A stretch of 16,930 bases of DNA from Frankiaceae bacterium (lineage in GTDB: Bacteria > Actinomycetota > Actinomycetes > JAFAQI01), in contig JAVEEH010000339.1 of the NCBI GenBank assembly GCA_030840545.1, positions 1-16,930 of the forward strand. Reading direction: 5' to 3'. The first letter of the stretch is position 1. Every line of letters starts with the position of its first letter. A model generated the notes under the pieces. The model worked only from the letters and a program-made list of their open reading frames with translations, had not been told where the DNA came from and did not search any database. A program made the translations under genes and the position numbers. Shown here one piece after another: positions 12,535 through 16,930 of the stretch.

Positions 12535-14021
12535 CCGCCGCTGACCTCACTGCCACGCGCAGGGCCGACGACCTGGCGGCTCTTCGCGCCGGTGCGGTGG
12601 TCGACGTCCTGGTCGTCGGCGGCGGCGTCACCGGCGCCGGCGTCGCGCTCGACGCGGCAAGCCGCGGCTTGTCCGTCGCGCTGGTCGAGAAGAACGACCT
12701 AGCGGCTGGCACCAGTCGATGGTCGAGCAAGCTCGCGCACGGGGGGCTGCGCTACATCGCCGCCGGCCAGCTCGGTGTCGCCTGGGAGTCCGCCGTCGAA
12801 CGCAACCATCTGGTACGCCGGATCGCGCCGCATCTCGTACAGCCGATGACTTTCGTGATCCCGTCGATGCCAGCCAACGGCCGGCTGGACCATCTGACTG
12901 CACGCCTCGGCTTCGGCATCGCCGACACGTTGCGGTGGGCGTCCAGGACACCACCGGTGCTCCCGAAGACGCGGTGGGTTGACGGCGCTGAGGCACGCGC
13001 ACTCGCAGCGCCACTGCGAGCGGATGTGAAGGGCGCGTTCCTGCACGTCGACGGAGCACTAGAGGACGATGCCCGTCTTGTCGTCGGCATTGCTCGCACC
13101 GCAGCCGCACACGGGGCGCGGATCATCACGCATTGCGCGGCCGTCGAGGTCGCCGCCGATGGCGCCACCGTGCACGACACGCTCGGCGGTGACACCTTCG
13201 ACGTGCGAGCGCGCTGCGTCGTCGTCGCGGCCGGTGTGTGGTGCGGGTCGTTGGTCGACGGGGTGCCGCTGCAGCCCAGCAAGGGCGCGCACCTGTTGTT
13301 GCGCGCCGAGTCGCTCGACCATCCGGCTGCGGCCTTCAACATTCTCGTGCCCGGCAGCCGCAACCGGTGGGTCTTCGCGGTGCCGCGTCCCGACGGCACG
13401 GTGCAGGTCGGGTTGACCGACGACGCAGTCGACGCTGTCGTCGACGAACCGCAGGTGACCGAGGCGGACGAGCGCTTCCTGCTCGAGACGCTGTCGTCGG
13501 GTCTGACCCGGCCGGTCACCTCGGCTGATGTGGTCGGCCGCTTCGCGGGCCTGCGGCCACTGCTCGGTCAGGCGCAGGGGGAGAGCGCAGCGGACCTGTC
13601 GCGGCGGCATGCGCTGCTCGACCGTGACGGCGTGCTGGTCATCGTGGGGGGCAAGCTCACGACCTACCGGCGGATGGCGCAGGACGCCGTCGATCGCGTA
13701 GTTGCGCGTCTCGGCCGAGGCGGCCACTGCGTGACGACGGGCCTGCCGCTGGTCGGGGCCGCCGGCCTCACCGATGACGGGCTGCCGCCGCGGTTGCGCC
13801 GACGGTTCGGCGCCGAGGCCGCAGCGGTGGCGTCGTGCGGACCGGTGGAGCCGATCGCTGCCGACGCGCCCGCGTTGCGCTGCGAGGTGGTGTGGGCAGT
13901 TGCGGCGGAAGGCGCGATGACCGCGGACGACGTCGATCGGCGGTTGCGTCTGGACGTCGTACCGGCCTGGCGGGATGCGTCTCGTGCCTATGTCGACGAG
14001 GTGCTGTCCGCCGCTCGATGA
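12531..14021 (+). CDS. glpD: FAD-dependent glycerol-3-phosphate dehydrogenase
   Basis: This 496-residue flavoprotein oxidises glycerol 3-phosphate to dihydroxyacetone phosphate and passes electrons to the quinone pool at the membrane. The FAD-binding fold shows GGGVTGAG (30-37) and Glu53 at the end of the second strand. The family signature follows as AAGTSRWSSKLAHGGLRY (about 58-75), with VGGKLTTYRRMAQDAVD near the C-terminal third. The C-terminal helical domain ends in a run typical of GlpD. The GTG at 12531 overlaps the tetR stop by 4 bp, and a GTG at 12519 is the alternative. Its product, DHAP, feeds the acyl-DHAP pathway on which AGPS acts, tying it to the divergent flavoprotein. The stop lies 6 bp from the convergent PH-domain gene. 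Confidence 0.94.
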   Translation: MTAADLTATRRADDLAALRAGAVVDVLVVGGGVTGAGVALDAASRGLSVALVEKNDLAAGTSRWSSKLAHGGLRYIAAGQLGVAWESAVERNHLVRRIAPHLVQPMTFVIPSMPANGRLDHLTARLGFGIADTLRWASRTPPVLPKTRWVDGAEARALAAPLRADVKGAFLHVDGALEDDARLVVGIARTAAAHGARIITHCAAVEVAADGATVHDTLGGDTFDVRARCVVVAAGVWCGSLVDGVPLQPSKGAHLLLRAESLDHPAAAFNILVPGSRNRWVFAVPRPDGTVQVGLTDDAVDAVVDEPQVTEADERFLLETLSSGLTRPVTSADVVGRFAGLRPLLGQAQGESAADLSRRHALLDRDGVLVIVGGKLTTYRRMAQDAVDRVVARLGRGGHCVTTGLPLVGAAGLTDDGLPPRLRRRFGAEAAAVASCGPVEPIAADAPALRCEVVWAVAAEGAMTADDVDRRLRLDVVPAWRDASRAYVDEVLSAAR

Positions 14022-14027
14022 CCCGCG

Positions 14028-14516
14028 TCAGACCGACGTCACGGACTCCTGCGGTTGCCGTTGCTGTGGGATGCCCGAGGCGCCGGAGCGCACGCGCATC
14101 GCGCCGATCGCCCGCTCGAGCCCCTCGTCGTCGACGGTGGTGATGGCCGCGACGGGACGCAGGGTCCGCGACCCGGTCCGCAACCGGAGCGTGTGCGGCT
14201 GCATGACCCCCCACACCAGCAGTCGCAGCGGCCGTCCGGACGGGGACACGTCGACCGACTCCAGATGCGCCCACGGGATGTCGGCGTCATAGAGGACGCC
14301 CCGCACCCGTACGCCGAGATCGCCGACGGTGACCTTGCTGGTGAGCAGCCGGAACGCGGTCCAGCAGGCCAGGGCGACAGCGCCGGCGGCGGCGACGCGG
14401 ATGCCGAGTGGCGGGGTCGCCAGGGTCAGCACGCGCACGGCGAGCGCGACCACCAGGCCCGGCAGCAGCGCGAGCACCCGGCCCATGGTCCGGTCGGAGA
14501 TGACGATCTGCTCCAC
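14028..14516 (-). CDS. Two-helix membrane protein with a bacterial PH-like domain
   Basis: This protein has about 162 residues. Two hydrophobic helices (about 14-33 and 39-58, separated by TPPLG) form a hairpin. A cytoplasmic beta-rich domain follows (SKVTVGDLGVRVRG, then IPWAHLESVDVSPSGRPLRL) that resembles the bacterial PH domain of the low-molecular-weight antigen 6 type common in actinobacteria. The start is uncertain: GTG at 14516 gives the natural MEQIVISDRT N-terminus and is preferred, while TTG at 14540 would add eight residues. Function is unknown; such proteins are usually membrane-associated accessory factors. It follows the GNAT gene closely on the same strand and is probably co-transcribed. 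Confidence 0.75.
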   Translation of the reverse strand: MEQIVISDRTMGRVLALLPGLVVALAVRVLTLATPPLGIRVAAAGAVALACWTAFRLLTSKVTVGDLGVRVRGVLYDADIPWAHLESVDVSPSGRPLRLLVWGVMQPHTLRLRTGSRTLRPVAAITTVDDEGLERAIGAMRVRSGASGIPQQRQPQESVTSV

Positions 14517-14585
14517 CTCGCCATCTTCGACCGGTCCCAAGGCTGGATACAGCGGAACCCGGACGAATGGGCCGAACGGATGACC

Positions 14586-15374
14586 TCACCCCACGGTCGG
14601 CTCCCACACGTGCGGGGTGGTGGTGGCCAGCATCCGGAAGCCCAGCCGCTCGAGGATCGGCCGGCTGTCCGCCGTGGCGTCGACCTGCAAGAAGCGGAAG
14701 CCCCGCTCGGCGGCGAGCCGGGCCCGCTCGGCTACGAGAGCCCGGTAGATGCCGCGGCCGCGCCACTCCGGTTCGGTGCCGCCGCCCCACAGACCGGCGA
14801 AGTCGGTGCCGGGGTAGAACTCGATCCGGGCCGAGCACACCGGGCGGTCGCCGGCCATCGCGACGAGCAGCTCGGTCACCTCCGGGGCGGTCCGCAGCTG
14901 GGTGCGCAGCGAACGACCCAGGTCGGCGTGGTCGGTCCCGAAGACCGACTCGTGCACCCGGATGAGCAGGTCGACGTCGGCCTCGCCGGTGATCCGCCGC
15001 AGCGTCACTCCGTCGGGCAGCTCCGCGCGGTGCGGGATGGCGTCGACCTCGGCGACCATCAGCGCCTCGTGGTCCTCGCGCCGGAAGCCGGCCGCGACGA
15101 GTCGTTGCGAGAGGTCGGCCGGGACGTCATGGTCGTGGTGCTTCCACTCGAAGCGATGACCGAGCCCGCCGTAGAACTCCACCTGCCGAGCGATCGCGTC
15201 ATCGGCCGTGGTCTCGTCCAGCTGCGACCACGTCACACCGGACCAGCCGCCGTTGTCGGTCTTCACCCATCGCACGACGTCGACGTTGAGCTCGACGATC
15301 GCCCCCGAGCCGAGGGCGTCGGTCGCTCGCCGGATCTGCTGGTCGTAAGCCGCCAGCACCAGCTGCTCGTCCAC
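14586..15374 (-). CDS. GNAT-family N-acetyltransferase
   Basis: This protein of about 262 residues has a C-terminal GNAT domain. The acetyl-CoA pyrophosphate loop is in GTEPEWRGRGIYRALV (about 199-214), preceded by a strand ending FAGLWGGG and followed by FRFLQVDATADSRPILERLGF, a typical motif B. The N-terminal half (EWKHHDHDVPADLSQRLVAAGF) is also GNAT-like, so it may be a tandem-GNAT protein with one degenerate half. Substrate is unknown. The GTG at 15374 (VDEQLVLAAYD) is chosen; TTG at 15383 is possible, and the frame stays open farther upstream into the acyl-CoA dehydrogenase gene, which is unlikely to be used. It lies 31 bp after that gene on the same strand. Confidence 0.85.
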   Translation of the reverse strand: MDEQLVLAAYDQQIRRATDALGSGAIVELNVDVVRWVKTDNGGWSGVTWSQLDETTADDAIARQVEFYGGLGHRFEWKHHDHDVPADLSQRLVAAGFRREDHEALMVAEVDAIPHRAELPDGVTLRRITGEADVDLLIRVHESVFGTDHADLGRSLRTQLRTAPEVTELLVAMAGDRPVCSARIEFYPGTDFAGLWGGGTEPEWRGRGIYRALVAERARLAAERGFRFLQVDATADSRPILERLGFRMLATTTPHVWEPTVG

Positions 15375-15405
15375 GGCCGCCAATGTGTCACGCCGCGCCA
15401 ACGAG

Positions 15406-16629
15406 TCAGCGGATGTAGGTCCCGCTGATCGCACGCGCGATGACGAGCCGCTGGATCTCCGACGTACCTTCAAAGATCGTGTAGATCTTGGCGTCGCGAT
15501 GCATGCGCTCGACCGGGTATTCGCGGGTGTAGCCGTTGCCGCCGAGCACCTGGATCGCCTGTTCGGTCACCCAGACCGCCGTCTCACCGGCGAACAGCTT
15601 GCACTGCGAGCCCTCGGCCGCGGTGAACTCCTTGCCCTGCCGGGCCATCCAGGCAGCACGCCACACGAGCAGCCGCGACGCGTCGATGCGTGTCTTCATG
15701 TCGGCGAGCTTGAACGCGATGCCCTGGTTCTCGATGATCGGCCGGCCGAACTGCTCGCGCTGCTTCGCATATTCGAGCGCCACCTCGTAGGCCGCGCGGG
15801 CGATGCCGACCGCTTGTGCACCGACCGTTGGGCGGGTGCGCTCGAACGTCGCCATCGAGGGCTGTGACCGGCCGGTCTTCAGGCCTTCACGGGCGCGGTT
15901 GAGCCGGTCGTCGAGCTTCTCCTTGCCGCCGAGCAGGTACTTGCCCGGCAGGCGGACGTCGTCGAGCACGACCTCGGCGGTGTGCGAGGCACGGATGCCG
16001 TGCTTCTTGAACTTCTGCCCCTGCGACAGGCCCTTGGTGCCTGGAGGTACGACGAACGACGCCTGGCCCCGGGTCGCCAGCGACGGGTCGACGGACGCGA
16101 CGATCACGTGCCAGTCGGCGATGCCGCCGTTGGTCGCCCAGGTCTTGGTGCCGTTGAGGACCCACTCACCGGCGGCCTCGTCCCAGATCGCCCGGGTCTT
16201 CATCGCGCCGACGTCGCTCCCGGCGTCGGGCTCGGAGGAGCAGAAGGAACCCAGCTTGATGTCGTCGGGCGTGCCGTACATCGCCGGCACGAACTCGCCG
16301 ATCTGCTCGTTGGTGCCGTTAGCGCTGACCGCGGCCGCGGCCAGGCCGGTGCCCATGATGGCGAGGCCGATGCCGGCGTCACCCCAGAACAGCTCCTCCT
16401 GGGCGATGACCATCCCGAGGCCGGAGTCGTCGAACCACTGCGACGCCATGAAGTCGAGGGAGTAGATGCCCGCCTTGGCGGCCTCCTGGATGATCGGCCA
16501 CGGCGTCTCCTCGCGCTCGTCCCACTCGTGCGCGGCCGGCCGGATCACCTCGGCGGCGAATTCGTGGAGCCACTTCTGCAGCTCTTTCTGGTCGTCGCTG
16601 AGCTCGAGCGAGAACGCCAGGTCGGCCAT
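15406..16629 (-). CDS. Acyl-CoA dehydrogenase
   Basis: This 407-residue FAD enzyme introduces the alpha-beta double bond in acyl-CoA during fatty-acid or branched-chain breakdown. The N-terminal helical domain is followed by the FAD/substrate segment GSFCSSEPDAGSD (127-139), WVLNGTKTWATNG (156-168), then KQREQFGRPI. The C-terminus has VLGGNGYTREYPVERMHRDAKIYTIFEGTSEIQR, with the catalytic base Glu387 in the medium-chain position. Around 235-262 the usual LGxEGxGF loop is replaced by a longer Lys/Arg-rich stretch (KEKLDDRLNRAREGLKTG). The chain-length preference is not readable. The ATG at 16629 has GGGAGA six bases upstream. It is divergent from a TetR gene with a shared operator, so it is probably repressed until an acyl-CoA-type ligand appears. 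Confidence 0.95.
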   Translation of the reverse strand: MADLAFSLELSDDQKELQKWLHEFAAEVIRPAAHEWDEREETPWPIIQEAAKAGIYSLDFMASQWFDDSGLGMVIAQEELFWGDAGIGLAIMGTGLAAAAVSANGTNEQIGEFVPAMYGTPDDIKLGSFCSSEPDAGSDVGAMKTRAIWDEAAGEWVLNGTKTWATNGGIADWHVIVASVDPSLATRGQASFVVPPGTKGLSQGQKFKKHGIRASHTAEVVLDDVRLPGKYLLGGKEKLDDRLNRAREGLKTGRSQPSMATFERTRPTVGAQAVGIARAAYEVALEYAKQREQFGRPIIENQGIAFKLADMKTRIDASRLLVWRAAWMARQGKEFTAAEGSQCKLFAGETAVWVTEQAIQVLGGNGYTREYPVERMHRDAKIYTIFEGTSEIQRLVIARAISGTYIR

Positions 16630-16653
16630 GGAGGGTCTCCCGAGAGTGAAAGG

Positions 16654-16691
16654 TTGACCCCTATGGTGTTACCCGCGGTAACATCTGTCAA
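16654..16691. promoter_or_regulatory. Divergent promoters with a TetR-type operator (TGTTACC-CGC-GGTAACA)
   Basis: A perfect 7-bp inverted repeat, TGTTACC (16667-16673) and GGTAACA (16677-16683), lies between the acyl-CoA dehydrogenase and TetR genes. On the minus strand a consensus -35 TTGACA (16691-16686) and a weak -10 CACCAT (16668-16663) are 17 bp apart, with the palindrome filling the spacer. On the plus strand TTGACC (16654-16659) and TAACAT (16679-16684) can serve tetR. Binding would block both promoters. Confidence 0.72.
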
Positions 16692-16721
16692 GACAGCCCG
16701 GCGAGGGACCTAGGTGACGCC

Positions 16722-16930
16722 ATGAGCAGCGGGACCGCAACCACGGATCGGCGTGCGCAGCTGCTGGCGGCAGCCGACCGGGTCGTGCAGCGCGACGGGT
16801 CAGCCGCGTCGATGAACCTCATCGCCGCGGAAGCCGGCATCACCAAGCCCATCCTGTATCGGCATTTCGGCGACAAGGGTGGGCTCTACCGAGCACTTGC
16901 CGAGCGGCACATCGACCTGCTGGTCGAACG
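16722..16930 (+). CDS. TetR-family regulator (3' end outside the window)
   Basis: The first 69 residues are present. The N-terminal helix-turn-helix is clear: ASMNLIAAEAGITKPILYRHFGDKGGLYRAL at about 29-59, with the YRHFGDKGGLY ending typical of TetR recognition helices. The ATG at 16722 follows AGGTGA at 16712-16717, and GAGGGA lies a little farther upstream. The ligand-binding domain is outside the window. Position suggests that it represses the divergent acyl-CoA dehydrogenase and itself through the 17-bp palindrome. Confidence 0.92.
   Translation, partial: MSSGTATTDRRAQLLAAADRVVQRDGSAASMNLIAAEAGITKPILYRHFGDKGGLYRALAERHIDLLVE

Noticed and set aside
14055..15428. 457-codon open frame on the plus strand opposite the PH-domain and GNAT genes
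   Set aside because: It has no recognisable motif, spans two unrelated genes on the opposite strand, and has a composition typical of a high-GC shadow frame.

Overview
The window comes from a high-GC chromosome, almost certainly an actinobacterium (Actinomycetota). The strongest evidence is an S-(hydroxymethyl)mycothiol dehydrogenase, because mycothiol is confined to this phylum. Other evidence agrees: dense ATGA/GTGA start-stop overlaps, many GTG starts, several apparently leaderless genes, a PknB-type Ser/Thr kinase, an RskA-type anti-sigma factor and an actinobacterial-style arsenate reductase. The genus cannot be fixed from sequence alone. The window is mostly compact chromosomal sequence; I see no insertion sequence, prophage, CRISPR array or rRNA, and no gene-free stretch longer than 300 bases.

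Layout. (1) 1-1769, minus: a SigK-like ECF sigma factor, its membrane anti-sigma factor (GTGA overlap) and a truncated SDR oxidoreductase, probably one operon. (2) 1875-3819: an alpha/beta hydrolase with an atypical catalytic site, convergent with mycothiol-dependent formaldehyde dehydrogenase. (3) 3978-5509: a DUF2156 (MprF C-terminal-like) membrane protein, convergent with tRNA-Arg(CCU). (4) 5552-8694: a DoxX-Rieske fusion, divergent from a STAS protein; then a transmembrane Ser/Thr kinase overlapping a Pro/Ser/Thr-rich lipoprotein. (5) 8727-10218: an arsenic operon arsR - aquaporin - arsC with no efflux pump and a clear operator/promoter. (6) 10307-14021: an alkyl-DHAP-synthase-like flavoprotein divergent from tetR-glpD, with only 17 bp between the divergent starts. 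(7) 14028-16629, minus: a PH-domain membrane protein, a GNAT acetyltransferase and an acyl-CoA dehydrogenase. The dehydrogenase is divergent from a TetR gene that runs off the right edge, and a perfect palindrome lies between their promoters.

The most unusual non-coding signal is a pair of related 50-bp imperfect palindromes (5368-5417 and 10251-10300). They have the same length and the same stem/internal-loop/stem layout, show one compensatory base-pair change, and both lie in gaps between convergent transcription units. They look like two members of a dispersed extragenic palindrome family or unusual bidirectional terminators. The most coherent metabolic systems are the pump-less arsenic operon (ArsC makes arsenite and an AqpS-like channel would let it leave) and the flavoprotein/TetR/GlpD glycerol-phosphate cluster.
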